A DNA stretch of 64,000 nucleotides, from the NCBI GenBank assembly GCA_037043015.1, contig CM073322.1, forward strand, positions 29,248,864 to 29,312,863, read 5' to 3'. Position numbers and translations under genes: made by a program. The stretch is from Bryum argenteum. Taxonomy: Eukaryota; Streptophyta; Bryopsida; Bryales; Bryaceae. The notes beneath the pieces were generated by a model. It worked only from the letters and a program-made list of their open reading frames with translations, was not told where the DNA came from and searched no databases. The number at the start of each line of letters is the position of its first letter. The stretch's first letter is position 1. Positions 37,701 to 50,837 of the stretch are shown here, one piece after another.

Positions 37701-38964
37701 GTAACACGACAAAGTGATACTTCATCAGACTCAATAAGACACATCAGTTTAGACTTGGCTCGAAGGTTGATGAAGTATCAGTGAACTGTAGACTTGTCCA
37801 CTGTAGACTTGACTCAAAGTGATATCTCTTAGACGATCACTAAGCCCTGAATCTTTTAAATAAGAACTCATAGTATCGCACGATACGAGTGCTCATCTAC
37901 ATGTAATTCAAACAAGCAGGAAAAACACATGGAAGTTATTCAATTTGCTTGTGCATCACCTGAGAATAATTCTGTGATTCAAGTGCAGCTGGTTTCTCCC
38001 ACTGTGTTACGCCTGTGATCAAGTTGTAATAAAACGGTTTACCATTTGGCGCCTCATGGGTAGCCCATTCTTCAGAAGCTTTTACATCTGCTGTTGCTTT
38101 GACGCTGGGATCATGTGCTTGAGCAGGATAAACTTGTTCTAAGTTGGCCTTTGCAGCTTCCACATGAGATTTTCCGTAGTCATGTTCACTTGCATTGCCG
38201 TTTGCTGCTGGACCGGCTTCCTGCACCAGAGAAATCATGACGAAAACGCAAAAGAAATCCCAGATTCATGAGCTACACATTATACTTTCTGACCACTTTC
38301 AAAAAGGTTGATGAAGTATCACTGTAACGTCAGAGCTGGTGGTAATTCATCAAAATTGATAAGATACATCAGATTAGGAACCTAACAATCACACTAATAC
38401 TTACGAGCGAGTGAGATTGCATCAGATACAAGCAGACTAAAATTCAGTAAGAGAATAATTTTGAATACTAACAGTGTCAGATTGGTTAACTGTGTGCAAA
38501 TCTACAACAACTATGCGTACTCTAATAAAGGAATGAACACTATTCAGCGAGTGAAACAGATGACAGACTAAAACTTTCCTATACACCCTCACTTTTCGAA
38601 ATGGCTGTAACTAACAAGCTAAACGAGACCAGATCTGTCTAAAGAGAGAATCAGACTAAGAATAGCATAAGATTCTAAGAAATTTCTGAGATGCCTAAAA
38701 TCAGTCACAACATTTGAACGGTACACTCTAGATACTCAAGAATTAAGCTGCAATTTAATCTGGTAATCTTCCGCTGATGGCCGAAAAGCGAGAAGATACT
38801 TGATGATCTGGAGAAGTGAGATTTCCCTCGCCGGAACATTGACAGCAAACCTCCATCTACCGATATCCAGAAGTCTACCTACGCGGCATTTTATGAGGGG
38901 GTCCTCCCCATGTCGGGGCTCGTCTGGGTCCATACCCAGCAGCACTCTCCAAAGCATATGGCAT
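34784..38964 (-). CDS. WW domain and RRM RNA-binding protein (possibly the 3' half of one gene with the FLX-like exons)
   Basis: Minus-strand exons 38964-38883, 38436-38405 (both less certain), 38220-37960, 37650-37401, 37265-36735, 36525-36418, 36143-36009, 35022-34784 join in phase. The 38220 exon has a WW domain ([20 protein letters not shown] followed by GVTQWEKP). The next three exons are a long Gln/Pro/Gly/Ala-rich tract. The last two exons form one RRM of the CELF/Bruno C-terminal type: RNP2 LFVFGI, then [23 protein letters not shown]1-like [24 protein letters not shown], and a His/Gln-rich tail ending FGYRPY. A nuclear RNA-processing role is likely; FCA, the best-known plant RRM+WW protein, has the reverse domain order. 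The exon at 38964 starts with ATG and could be a start codon, or it could continue the upstream FLX-like exons, whose phase (0) matches. Confidence 0.85.
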
Positions 38965-39953
38965 CTGGGTGGTAGCAAGTGAAGGAGCTATGAGCCACAA
39001 ATCTAACTTATATATACTCAGGTTCATATTTGATCTCATATTTAAGTGAATAGATGGAAAATTAAGCTGATTCGATATAGGCGATATTACCAGCTTCCAA
39101 CATTATGTCTAAGGTTATTACGACTTAAACCAGCAGAAGTAACACAGAAACCTGGATTCAGCAATAACGCAGGACGATAAATTGCATCATCGTAAACACA
39201 GCTACAACCTCATGAGATATGAATACCGAGATCAACGAAGTGTCATGACATCGATATCATATACTGAGCAGCTCTATGAAAGGAGGATGGCTGTTACACT
39301 ACATGTATGCTAGGACCCACGCGTCACTCTCCATGTCTTTGCAGCGTAGCTACTACAAAGACTATGTAGACCATAACAAACTCCCTGAATGTGAGGTCCG
39401 GAGAAATGACCACTGTACAGAACCACCTAACGGGGATCTACATTCATTACGAATGAAGAATGCACGTTACGAAGCCGTTACCGAAGTTGTTAGTTCCCTA
39501 GAATCCTCTCTATTATGGCTCATATTATTTGGATACCCAGACAAGACAATAGAGAGAGCAAACCTCGCACAGACGATGTCAAGTTGAGCTGTAACTAGGC
39601 AAAAAAGCAGTTCCGATAAACTTCAAAAGTCCCTAAATAAATCCAAACAAAAGGACGGACGACAGAATGAACGACCGGACAAACCAGCTGTTGATAAAAG
39701 TTGATGGCGCAAACACAGCAATAGTCTTCTCAAAATGTCTTCACCTAAGTCAGGGTATGGATCTATTTAACAGAAAGTAGGAATGCCAAGGTCACGTTCC
39801 GGGTATCGACTATCGCGAGAAAATACTTCGAAACAAGAAAATACGACCGGCACGAAAAATCACGAGATCGATAGCAAGAAAGCCCCATGCCAATCTCGAA
39901 ATTTGCAAGTTCTCAGATAATCCAGGAAGCCAGAAGCTAATAAACATGCGTAC

Positions 39954-41596
39954 CTGGGGGTGCATGCCATAACCATCTCCGTACACCTGTGGTTGCATCA
40001 CACCATACGAACCCTCTGGAACAGGATATCCTCCATTATACGCACCACCTAATGTTTACAAATTTTTGTTCAATCACAACAACTCATCTGATTGACTACA
40101 TCCTTACCTCCTAACGTTTACCTAATGACAGCGCCCCATGACTAAAACTAAAAGCATATCACGCAGATCAATCTTAAGAATATCAACATTTACAGTGTCG
40201 CAACATTTGCAGAGGTGAGTCCGCTGATAATACCTGGATGAACACGTGGCCTCTTGTCAGCATTTGCAGCCTCTGCTCGTAGCTTCTCTATATCTCTTGC
40301 CATTTCCACGAGATTCTTCTCCATGACTTGCCTTTGTTCCAGCTGATCCGCATTCGCTTTTTTCTCATATTCAAAAGCATTTCTGAAGAAAAGAACAGAC
40401 ATAAGGCAGATAGTAAGAGCCCAACCAGGAGAACTGCCAGTTTCTCGAGTAGTACGTGCTCAGGCTCCGTAACCATGTGATCACTCAAAGTCCAAAGTTA
40501 AGGTGCAGAACTCTTGGAAATGATTATTTAATCTGTGAATAGATAAATCTGGTCAAGAATTCGTGGAAGAAAAGTGAAACTTCTGTCAGATGTGCAGCGA
40601 GCTTAAATACACATTTCCGAAAACCTCGACATAATATTAAGACTGACAGATCAGTGGTCTTACTTTATACTCTTCAACTACACACTGATACAGCAAAGAA
40701 GAAACTAGCTAACAACCTGGCTCGTTGTAACTCAGCACGAAGATTGTCGACCTCTGTTCGCAGGGCAGGAACCTGCTGCAACTCTCCTCGGGCTCGCTGG
40801 ACCTCCTGCGTTGCATTCCGAAGTTGTTGATTTAACTCCTGCGAATGTAAATGCAGTTTCTGACAATCTCCACGGACCTGAATAAGCTCCTGCTTGATAG
40901 GTTCTGTCGATCGCAATTCCGATTCTAGTTTGCCAGCTTTCTCAATAAGAGACCTTATTTGCGCGTCCTTCTCTGACGATACACCTAATAAATAAAGAGA
41001 GCTCATTTGTAAGAAATTAACTTAAAGAACGCGTTAAACTCAAACTAGTCGATCCAACACCTCGAAGTAATTCGGCCATACAATCACACAATATTTCTTT
41101 AAGCTCGTACACTCTAGAAATACACAAGTGTATCGGTACTTGAGTGAAAAACAGTTCACAAAAGATTGAAGATCCCTCTTCACAATGTCTAATATCCATA
41201 AAAAGGAGCTGGAGATTGAAAAAGAAGCGTACAACCAAGCAGAAATCTCTAAAGAAATCGAACTTGATTCGAAAGATTCAGAAAACAGCTACTGAAAATC
41301 TTAAAATTGTCACCTGCGATGACGGAATTGAGGCGTTGCATCTCCTGCTGAGCTGCAGCGAGCTCCTGCCGAAGCGCCACATGAGTGGCGGCAAGGCGTT
41401 GATTGGCCGCAAGAAGGCTTTGAAGCTCGTCATGCTGAGATTGCATCTTCTGCTCTAGCAAGCCCTGCATGGGAGGCATGACGGGAGGCGGGCCGCCCAT
41501 CTGAGGCCGAACTGGACCATAAGGACCAGGACGGCCAACACCATTCGGGTGGCCGGAGCGCGCATTCAGCACCGGCATGCGATTCCGATTCGCCAT
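39954..41596 (-). CDS. FLX-like coiled-coil protein exons
   Basis: Four minus-strand exons: 41596-41314, 40984-40717, 40382-40234, 40048-39954. The start ([15 protein letters not shown]) is followed by a Gly/Pro-rich stretch and [19 protein letters not shown], then a long coiled coil ([78 protein letters not shown]), and a Gly/Tyr-rich end ([13 protein letters not shown]). This is the layout of FLX/FLX-LIKE proteins, which in flowering plants work with FRIGIDA in FLC expression; outside flowering plants the role is unclear. The last recognised exon ends at a good donor (CCCCAG/GTACGC) with no stop, so the coding sequence must continue. The nearest phase-compatible acceptor with coding sense is 38964, which would join this gene to the WW/RRM exons (about 810 residues in total). 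An upstream ATG at 41644 is in frame but less likely. Confidence 0.85.
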
Positions 41597-43658
41597 CGCC
41601 GATCTTTTATACGGCCTAACCCTGACACCAAGTACAAGCTCCACAAGAACAGGGTGCGGGAAAAAACCCTAAATGCCTAACAACCCCTCGAAAACTCACT
41701 CAACAGCAAGAAACTGATCACTCTGCAAGGCTCTACTACTCAATCACAAATAGTCCTGCTCCAGGATCAAAGAACCTACAGATGGAGACAAAAGCTTGAA
41801 CAAAAGCCCTGATTAAAACCCCTGTGGAGTGGCTTAGAATGCACACAAGAAGCTGCTCCCAGTCAGTCAATGAGAAGTGCAGCCAGCAAACGGGAAAAGG
41901 GTCGTTTTGTCCTCCGCGAGCGTTTGCTTCATCATCTCTCACTCACACATGCTACCCTTTTCTAACACCCACCTAACATTCAATACTCAGTACTTCTAAT
42001 AACATACTCGTCCTCTTATTCAAGTTCATTTATCATTTGAAGATGTACCTTGGAATAAATCTTGAAAGAATCTATATTCATCATTTTGGTCAATAATACA
42101 TAAAAATACAAAGCTTCTTTGGTATGTTTAGGCAAAATTGTACAAGGATAAATGTGCAAATGAAATAGAATAAACTACATAGATGATTTGTTACTCATCA
42201 TGCAATGCTTTACACATTCCTTTGTTACATGATGCTCTTGGAAACTTCTTGAAAATCTCTTGACATATGAATTTCTTGATTTAAAAACATTTGGGAGTTG
42301 TGAAAAAATGCACAACATGAACCATGTACTATCATTAGTAATCAATTATGCCTACATGATATATTATTAATGGTGTAGGACTACTAACCTCTCTCTGGAT
42401 AGACATTTTGGTGCCAACAATTATGTGGATTGAAAATGGCACTTGTTTCCAACATGAAGTATTGATATGTGAATGTATGGGTCTAGTTTTAATCTTGTAA
42501 AGGCAATTGCACAATCTTGTAATAGACTTAGTAAAAAAATGATGTGAATCAAATTTGGAGTTACAAAGCCTCATAGATTGCAAGAACTTAATACATTTAT
42601 ACTCACAAAGATTTATGAAGTTCCATTGTTTTTCCTTTGAAGTGGAAATGCTACCATGACACTTTACATGGAAAAGAAAATTTATCCATGTTAGATTATC
42701 ATTAATTTAATAGTTTCTAATCTCCTTACTTCATACAAGATCTTACATGGTTTAATTTCTACGATTTGTCAATACTTAACAAACTCTTATTTTGGTGATA
42801 TGATGAGTGTTGATTTATTGTGTCAAGACTTATCTATGTTGGTGAAGTTTTGGGAAGAGATATCAATGCTTCTAACAAGTGAGAAAGGTTCTCAAGAGGA
42901 GAATCTCATTATTATCAACTTAACCCAAGACTTCATTGTAAGATCTTGTATACACTTATTAATATACATTCTTTCACATCAATACTTCAAGTCAATACCT
43001 CATGTAAGATTAGCATTCAAGATATTAATTGGCCCTCTGTTTGTGAACAAGATGAGTATGAAGGATATATATTTATTATATAGATATTTTTGAATTTGAA
43101 ATAAAGATAGATATTTTTGAATTTGTATTGAAATGTAAGAATAAAAATTTTGCAGTGACCATTTCTAATAAGTTCTTGAATGTGAATTATCATTGTAAGC
43201 ATTATGTAAAAATTGACGAGGGCTTATACTTCATGTGAAACACAAAATCAATAAGCAGAAATCATAATAAAGACAAGCACTTGTCAAATCCCAACACTGT
43301 AAGTTCTTAGCAAATCACCATTATTTTGTAGTAATGCTCTTACCAACATCACAATAAGTTAGTCAATCCAACAAATGAGGTAGATAAGAAGGCAATAGCA
43401 GGAACATCAAGCATTAGAAACAAACAAGACATAAGTGGGACATTTTTACAGTAGAGGAACATGAGGATGTGCACATACGAGTAACAGTCAGATGCTACCA
43501 CTCACAACTGACAGTGAACAATTTCAGCACTGCGTTCATGTCCGTAGGTTCTACTCATTGAGCGCACACATGTGTTTCTCGTACTCTGCATATATTTACA
43601 TCTTGAAACTTTCTTTACATCCATAGACTGGATTATACACTGCATAATATTGGAGGAT
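41597..43658. other. AT-rich spacer, probable shared flank
   Basis: 2 kb, strongly AT-rich between about 42000 and 43400, with no coding exon seen. It contains the promoter of the FLX-like gene on the left side and the 3' flank of the aldehyde oxidase gene on the right. Confidence 0.6.
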
Positions 43659-46600
43659 TTACATGAGCTTTCCATGAGGCACTTTCCCTGATCTCACTAC
43701 AGACTCGAAATAACGCTCCACGTTATCATAGCCACACAAGCGCTTGACATTCTCGACAGTGGCAGGAGGGTTGAGCTCAAGGACTTCAGTCTTTCCGCCG
43801 TTATAGTAGTCTTTCCGAGCAGCGTCAATAGCACTGTGAACTGCAGAGTAGACAGAGCCTGCTAGCAAAAGTGGAGGCTCGCCCACCGCTGTTTCATGCC
43901 ACAAACGCACTTAAGAAAAAGTATCGACCCAGTTACCAAAAGTGAAAGGTTGGACTTAGGTAATCAAAGCAGGGTGAAGGAGGGACAGTACCTTTGGAAG
44001 AGAAGACACGTTCTGTGTGAGCGGGGCTCTTGAAAAGCTCCACATTCATCTTCTGAGGAATAGTGTCAATGGTGGGAGGTTTGTACGTCCACGTTCCATC
44101 AGAAACTAGCCGTCCCTTGCTGTCCCTCTCGACGTCTTCTGTCATGTAGTATCCGACGCCGTAGACGAAGGCTCCCTCCACCTGCAAGCAGATTGAAAGT
44201 GTGGGATGATAATCTCGTGGTCATTCAGATCCTACAGAGATGGTTCAAGTAGATGAAGCTTTGATGAAGCTGTTACCTGTCCCATGTCAACGGCAGTGTT
44301 TAAGCTTTTTCCGGCATCGTAAACAAGATCCGCTTGTAAGATTCTTGTTTCTCCTGACAAGAGGTTCAATTCGACCTGCACATGATTGTTGAAGTGAGTT
44401 ACAGATCAAAGTTCGGCGTTGGACGCTTTTGGATGAGTGGATTCAGTGAACAACGTCGCATTGTACTGGAACAGCGACCCTCGAAGTTACCGCAGAATTT
44501 TGAAACTCCTACAAGAGCTCAAATTGTGCTTCTTGGGGAATAGTCAAAAAATGACGAAAATGAATCAATGAGGGATCAGAATTTTACCTCGCTCACTCCT
44601 GCTCCGAATAATAAGTATTCATGAAGAGGTGGAGCCCAAAGCGCATGGGACTGCAAATCGATGAACGAATTTTTGGCCTGCCAATACGAGAGTAAAACGA
44701 AGTGAGGTGGAAAGATGTGGAATCCCAGCCTGTTTCGTGCAGTGTATCAGCACTTATAACCAAGAAAGTGGCATTTATACTGAAAAGGTTAAAACGTACC
44801 ATGTAACAGAGTGATTCCCAAGAAACTTCGCCATTAGGTTCATTCTTAGCAAGCATCTCCTTGATCGGTTTCATGCGTTCCACCAAAACTGCGCAGGCAT
44901 CTCGAACCGCTGCACATGACCCCTCGGAAGTTGTGCTCCCACCATCACCAAAAGTGTTCGGTAAACTGAAAGAGTCTTGTTGAAGAATCCGGATCTTCGA
45001 GACGAAGTCACCATCTTTCTCCTGCACCATGTGATCAAAGACTGAAACGCCTGAGCCTTGAAGCATGAATGATCTCAAGGAATCAAACCTATCACACTCC
45101 AAATGAATGGAACCTTTACTCTTGAAAGAACAAGAGGTCTGGACGCCATTGTAAGGTTCGGTCGAAGTTGTAGATAGTGCAATGTCAGATGGAGATAAAG
45201 GTAATGCTCGAACTGTACCTTGTTCCAAAGAGGACTGAGACTGTAGGCAATAGCTTGTCGCACTTTGGTATACAGGCCCTGTCCCATTTCCACACCACCG
45301 ACTTCAGCAACGATGGAGCCGTCTTGGAAGATACTCACAGTACCGGCGCAAGGGATGGCAGTGACTTTGTACACAGACGGGACAATGGAGATTCCTCGTT
45401 TCAGCCACTTGCTGTGCCCATTGAAACGCTCCACCTCTTTCTCCCGCTCCTCCAGATTCGAGCGGGCCTTGGCTCGCTCCCAGATGGCGGGCAGCGTGAA
45501 CCCAATCTCCCCTCCGACGGCCGCTTCCCCGTGATACAGATGCATGCTCTCCAGAGTGTGCATATTCTCGTCCCGAACTTTGACGCCACTGATGCCCAAG
45601 TAGGACGCCACTTGGTTGAGAATGGCGTCCGCCAAAGTCGAGCCTTCACAGTCGCCGGGTGCGCGGACGGACGTTTTGGGAACGTTGTTGGTCCGGGCGA
45701 TAGTGTGGTTCACATCGAACTTGCCGTAGTTGTACTTCTTCAAAGTCGTGTTGATGAGACCAGTGTAAAGCTGAATAACATCGGGGAACCATCCTCCTTC
45801 CAGAACCATATCCACTTTCAGTGCCGTGATCTTGCCTGTCTTCGTGAAGCCCACCTTGAATGTGGTCTCCGATTGAGGCCGTCCTCCTATCATTTGCATG
45901 TCTGTATTGCGGTCCAGAGAAATTCGTACCGGTCTTTGAAGCTTGTACGCTGCAACAGCCACCGCTGTCGCTATCTGCCATACAATCGGCTCACACACTC
46001 AGCTCATGACTACTCACTTACCCGTGTGAACATCAGGAATTTCGGGATCGTACCTGGATGTTACGCATGGCTTTGCCACCAAAACCACCTCCAAGCCGGC
46101 GTGTAATGACGCGGACATTGTTCAACGGAATGTTGAGACACGTCGCAATGTTCTGCTGGACGGGATCCACCCCTTGACAGGAAGTGTAAATGGTGATGCA
46201 GCCATCCTCGTCAGGGACAGCCAAAGTTGTCTGCGTTTCCATGTAGAAGTGGCTCTGCGATTTCAGCAACACCTGCATTGTACGGTCCAGGATGTATCAG
46301 TGGTGTCCGTGAATGATAGCTGCAAGGACCGCAAATGAAAGGTTTTTTGCGTACCTTCCCTTCGAACTTGCATTCTGCCTCCGTTAAAGCCTTCTCGACG
46401 TCACCGATCGGATACTTCACTTTGTGCGGCGCAGATGGAGGCAGGGGGAAAGTCGAATTCTTTTCAAGTGCCTCTCGGATGTTCATTATCGGCTTTCCAA
46501 CAGATTGAGTGTCATAATCCACACTCACTTTTGAAGCTGCCAATCTTGCATGGTCGTCAGTGTCGGCGACCTATTTGACACGAAACATTCAGTATCATTG

Positions 46601-49328
46601 TGAAGCTTGTTAGGACTGCAAAGAGTTGTGAAATAGGATTTACCATTAATCCCAATGGCTGGCCCACATATCCAACAAGATCTTCAGCAAATAAGATCTC
46701 TGTGTTGCGAGCGTAGTTATTAAGAATTCCTTGGTTGACACCCCCATGGGGGAAGTCTTTGACTGTAATGAAATCCACAGCACCGGTCGAAGTGAGCGCT
46801 GCCTTCGAATCCACACCTCTAATCTTTGCAAATGGCTCTGTGCTGAGAACGAAGGCCGCGTATAGGCAACGAGGTGGTGAAGGAATGTCATCAACGTAAA
46901 CTGCCTCTCCTGTTCAGCAAACTCGTAATGTTAAATACTCTCATGCTCAGTCCACACAATGATTTGGGTTTCGATATTCACATACCAGATGCTTGTTGTT
47001 GAGAGAGAAACTTTGCTGTAGGTTGCTGCAGAGGGTACTGCTCGTCAGTGACTGTGATGTCTTGCTTTCCACTGTGTGGGAACTGCACAATTGAACACAA
47101 TCCAACCAGGTAAGAAATTCTCGATAATCACCTTCGTGGGAGTTGCTATCCGAAAGAGTGGGCACTCACAAGGTGGGTAGGAGTCACGATGGGCGCTTCC
47201 GAGAGAATGGAGGAGAGAAAGTCGAAGAGGAACCCCACGGCAAGGCTGACTCTGTATTCCTTCTTACTGGTACCCTCAAGAGGAACCACATCTTTCTTCA
47301 GAACCTCCAGAGCTTCTTTCACTAAGCTCTGACTTAACTTTCTCCCTGTCAGAAGCTTCTCCACCTGCAGAGCTCGAATGGCATGCTTGGTTCCGAACGC
47401 CCCGAATGCCAACCGAATTTTATGGATCGTTGCAGCGCCTTCGTCGACGACAGCCAGAAAAGCGGCATTAGCGTACGCCACAGCATTGCCATAAGGCCTC
47501 GGAGCACCTCGAAACGACTTGAACACTGTTGACTGTTCGCCCAGCGGGATGCAGATCGACTGGAGCACGCGGTCGTCATCCAGATTCCTCATGGCCAGAA
47601 ATTCGTCCAGAGGCATCTCGGAGACTGAAATGTGCGAGCCCTTCAAAGTCGTCACTTTGACTGAAGCTCCGGCACCGAGGAGGATGGTGGCCATGTCGGA
47701 TTCGAAGGCGAACTTTTGAGCCATGACGAGGTTGCCGCCCACGCTACCCCAGTTGCGGACGTGAGCACCCGCGAGTTTCTTCAGGTGGTTGATGAGGCCT
47801 TCCGCGACGGGGTGACTGCTTGCGTACTCTTCTAAGTAATCCATGAGCTCGGTGATTCGCGTTGCAGCGCCGACTTCCAGACTGTGAGCACTTCGATGCA
47901 CCGTAAGAAGCTCAGGGATCTGGCTGATGTCCACGAACATGTCGATGTTGGGAATCTCTTTGAAGTACCCAGAGCTCGTGTTGCCCACCACGACCTTCAC
48001 TCTGTCGCGTTTCCCCTGAAGAGACTTGACTACAGAGCCCAATTCCTGTAAGCTCGCGACGCTCACCCATGACCGCTCTTGCTCGCCCGCTTTATCCACG
48101 CAAGTGAACCTCGCCTTCAACTGCTCATCGTCGTGATCTGGGCCTGCAATGCCACCCAGTACCGTCTGCTTCCGAGACTCGACATATTCGATGAGGAATT
48201 GGGGGAACGCGGGGTCGGCCTTGGGGTCGTACGCGGGCAGATTCTCAGGCTTGGCGTGGGCTTTGTCGGCCCAGCAAGTATTGAGGCCCAGATCTTCGAG
48301 GTCGACGTCGGAGGCGAACGATTTGCACACGTCCAGAATGGGTCGATAGCTTGTGCATCGACAGATGTTGCCCTGAATGGCCCTCTCCATGGTCTCGGCG
48401 CTTGGGCCGCTGCTGTTGCGGTGCCCATTGTTGGCTTCTTAAATTTGTGTATGTGCTGCTGCTGCTTTTGCTCGTGCTTGAGGCGGCCATAGATGGCCAT
48501 TGTCATGCCGGGGGTACATGCAGAAGCCGCACTGCGAGCCGTGAAATGCCGACATGCGTTTCTGGATGGCATGAAAGCCGCTTCGCTGGTTGCCCAAGCC
48601 TTCCGTGGTGGTGATTGCGCAGCCATCGATCGAGCACAGCATCACCAAGCACGAGTTCACCGACTCCTCCATTATTTCTTCCGTTTCCGGATCATACTTT
48701 GCCAGCATCACCAAGCATGCTCCACAGCCACCTGCAACTCACGTCAGTCAATACTCAGCTGTGGAAATTCCAAACCATCGCAGAATTTGGACACGACCAG
48801 AACAGAGCTCGCAACCAGGGTAACCACTCAGAACTCACTCACATGACTTCGCTAATATGCCGAACGACTGGTTTTTAGAAGGGTAGATTTCTAACAAGTA
48901 CGTCTTTCTGGTCATACACCTAAACTCGTGTTCAAAATACGAAATTTGAGTGACAAGAATCACACAATCTTGAAACGCCTCCATAGCTAAGGGAAACCCA
49001 TATGAGCCATTGACTACTCTAACAACATCAGGTAGTGAGCACAGTACTTTAATTCAATTTGAGGAGAGGGGTTCAAGAGTGGCAAAAGCATGGGAACGGC
49101 TACACGCGCAGGAGTCAATTCACTGCAAGTGCATGTACACCTCTTGCAACTGTGAGGGATTCTCGTACCTTCGCCACAGCCCCGTTTGGGGCCTCTAAAA
49201 CGAGTCTCGCTGCGAATGTAGGTGAGGAGAGTGGTGGCAGGATCCACGGAAGAAAGCTCCACTCTCTCTCCATTGAGAGCAAACACGAGTGGCTGGTGCG
49301 CCGGCTTCACCGTCGATGGAAGACCCAT
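43659..49328 (-). CDS. Aldehyde oxidase (molybdenum cofactor/FAD/2Fe-2S), frame disturbed near the second Fe-S motif
   Basis: Oxidises aldehydes; plant members make abscisic acid and other carboxylates in the cytosol. Twelve exons: 49328-49169, 48731-47170, 47082-46986, 46909-46644, 46570-46355, 46272-46054, 45974-45219, 45021-44800, 44677-44588, 44375-44277, 44181-43992, 43888-43659; about 1368 codons, normal for the family. Motifs: first 2Fe-2S CGEGGCGAC (Cys 51, 56, 59) and Cys 81; second cluster SQCGFC and GNICRCTSYRP; FAD domain with HVRNWGSVGGNLVMAQ; molybdenum domain GEAVYVDDIP, VGYVGQPLGLMVAD, RRLGGGFGGKAMRN, TSVRAPGDCEGS, and VGGVEMGQGLYTKVRQ with the catalytic Glu; C-terminus AVGEPPLLLAGSV. 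Plant aldehyde oxidase fits better than xanthine dehydrogenase (GGVEMGQGLYTKV, NGERVELSSVDPATTLL). In exon 2 four extra bases at 48516-48519 split CGFC from TPGMTMAIYGRL, and the original frame resumes after about 48438; read straight, a TAA occurs at 48441-48439. It is therefore either a recent pseudogene, a polymorphic null allele, or a sequence error. Confidence 0.9.
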
Positions 49329-50837
49329 CGTCGCTCGATTCTTTCAACCTCCAATCAAAGTTCGATTCTCGACAAAGCCGCTCAATGGAACTGAGCGCCC
49401 ATCAACACGCTCTGCACCTCCCACACCGAAACTCTAAGCTCAAACTACAGAAGTAGCTACTCATCACGCTGCAACTGAGCCCACCAACTACTTCTGCGCA
49501 CAAATCCCACACTCGTCAGACCATCATCGCCACTCGGAGCCAACAATGCAACGATCTCTAGGCTTAGTACATGATGATACGATAAGTACCAACAACTTAC
49601 TTTCTGGTACATTTCTTAAAACATTCAAGCCCTGCCCTGGCATGAAACCCTCATGAAATCGGTGAAAGCACTTACCATCAGACCATCGAAGCTACTGAAC
49701 CGCAATTAAGGCTCGAACCTTGCAGGCCAAGGTATGTGACCTATGATGCCGAATGGAGGATGTAGAGCCGGCCCACTGTCAGAAGCATGTCAGTGGACAC
49801 TCCGGGAGCATTCGACAACACAGTGCTTTTAGAACTTTGTCTTCTTTTTATTAGTAATATTCGTAATATAGAATGAGTTTCCTGAATGTTACAAAGGCTT
49901 TTGCACCGTTACGTCCGGCTAGGCCAGATAATTGTTCTCAGTACTCGTTGCAGTTATCCTAAAAGTACCTCCAACATGGGGATAGTAGCCTTTATTACAT
50001 AACAAAAAGAATGACAGCCAAAAAGTGGGCACCGTGTTCCAAACTTCTTGTGAAAACGATATAAAATTCAAAGTATCACCAAAATGATGAGTGGAGCTCG
50101 AGGTTGGGAATTGGATTCAATCAACATTTTGCACTTTGGACTTGATAGTTCAAAAATATCGTGAACAAGTTGTAGGAAACTCGTGCTATCACAAATTGGA
50201 GTAAGCGGTATTTTCATATTAATTATTACTTATACCAAATCAATGTTTTAATGAATTATGTAAAAGAATTAATGGGTTAAGCGAAATCCCAAAATTGTGT
50301 AGGAGGGCTCAAGTATTCGGGGGAGTGGAGGAGATTCGAGGCGTGTGCTGGAAATGGTCCTCACGTGAGTAGGGGAGATATTAGCACTAACAGAATCGTC
50401 ATCCGAACGTCAGCACTGATTTTGCTTACTTTCAACATTATTCTAATGTTGAACCTCCGAGAGCAACCATCAGTCTCAGGACCGGCCCCAGGCCATTGAC
50501 AATGTTACAGAGTACTTCATTTTAGATTCTCCCGAAAAGGACCTTTAATGGACCATTAGTGCAAAAGCATGTTGTGTAGTGCAGCCTTTGCATACCTGCA
50601 CGTCAATTGCTCGGCTCTTTGGTCTCATGCACAAAGGCAAGTGTCTATGATTGTTGTAGAATTTTTATGGCTCAGGAAACTCATGTGAAGCCCACTTTCC
50701 AGACTAGAAAAGGCCGACCAATGTACCTGAAGAAATTCTTGAATTTTCAAAGGTAGGCGAAAAATATTGTTCAGAGTGGAAATTGTATAGGATAGTATAG
50801 GAAATTATAAGAGTATAGGAAATTTTGTTCTCCTTTG
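49329..50837. other. Spacer upstream of the aldehyde oxidase gene
   Basis: No exon was recognised. The first few hundred bases should hold the aldehyde oxidase promoter. Nothing repeated elsewhere in the window was noticed here. Confidence 0.5.

Noticed and set aside
45177-46106. 309-codon plus-strand open frame
   Set aside because: It is the antisense shadow of the largest molybdenum-domain exon of aldehyde oxidase.
49700-49790. tRNA-like B box (GGTTCGAGCC on the minus strand)
   Set aside because: No A box at proper distance and no cloverleaf pairing.
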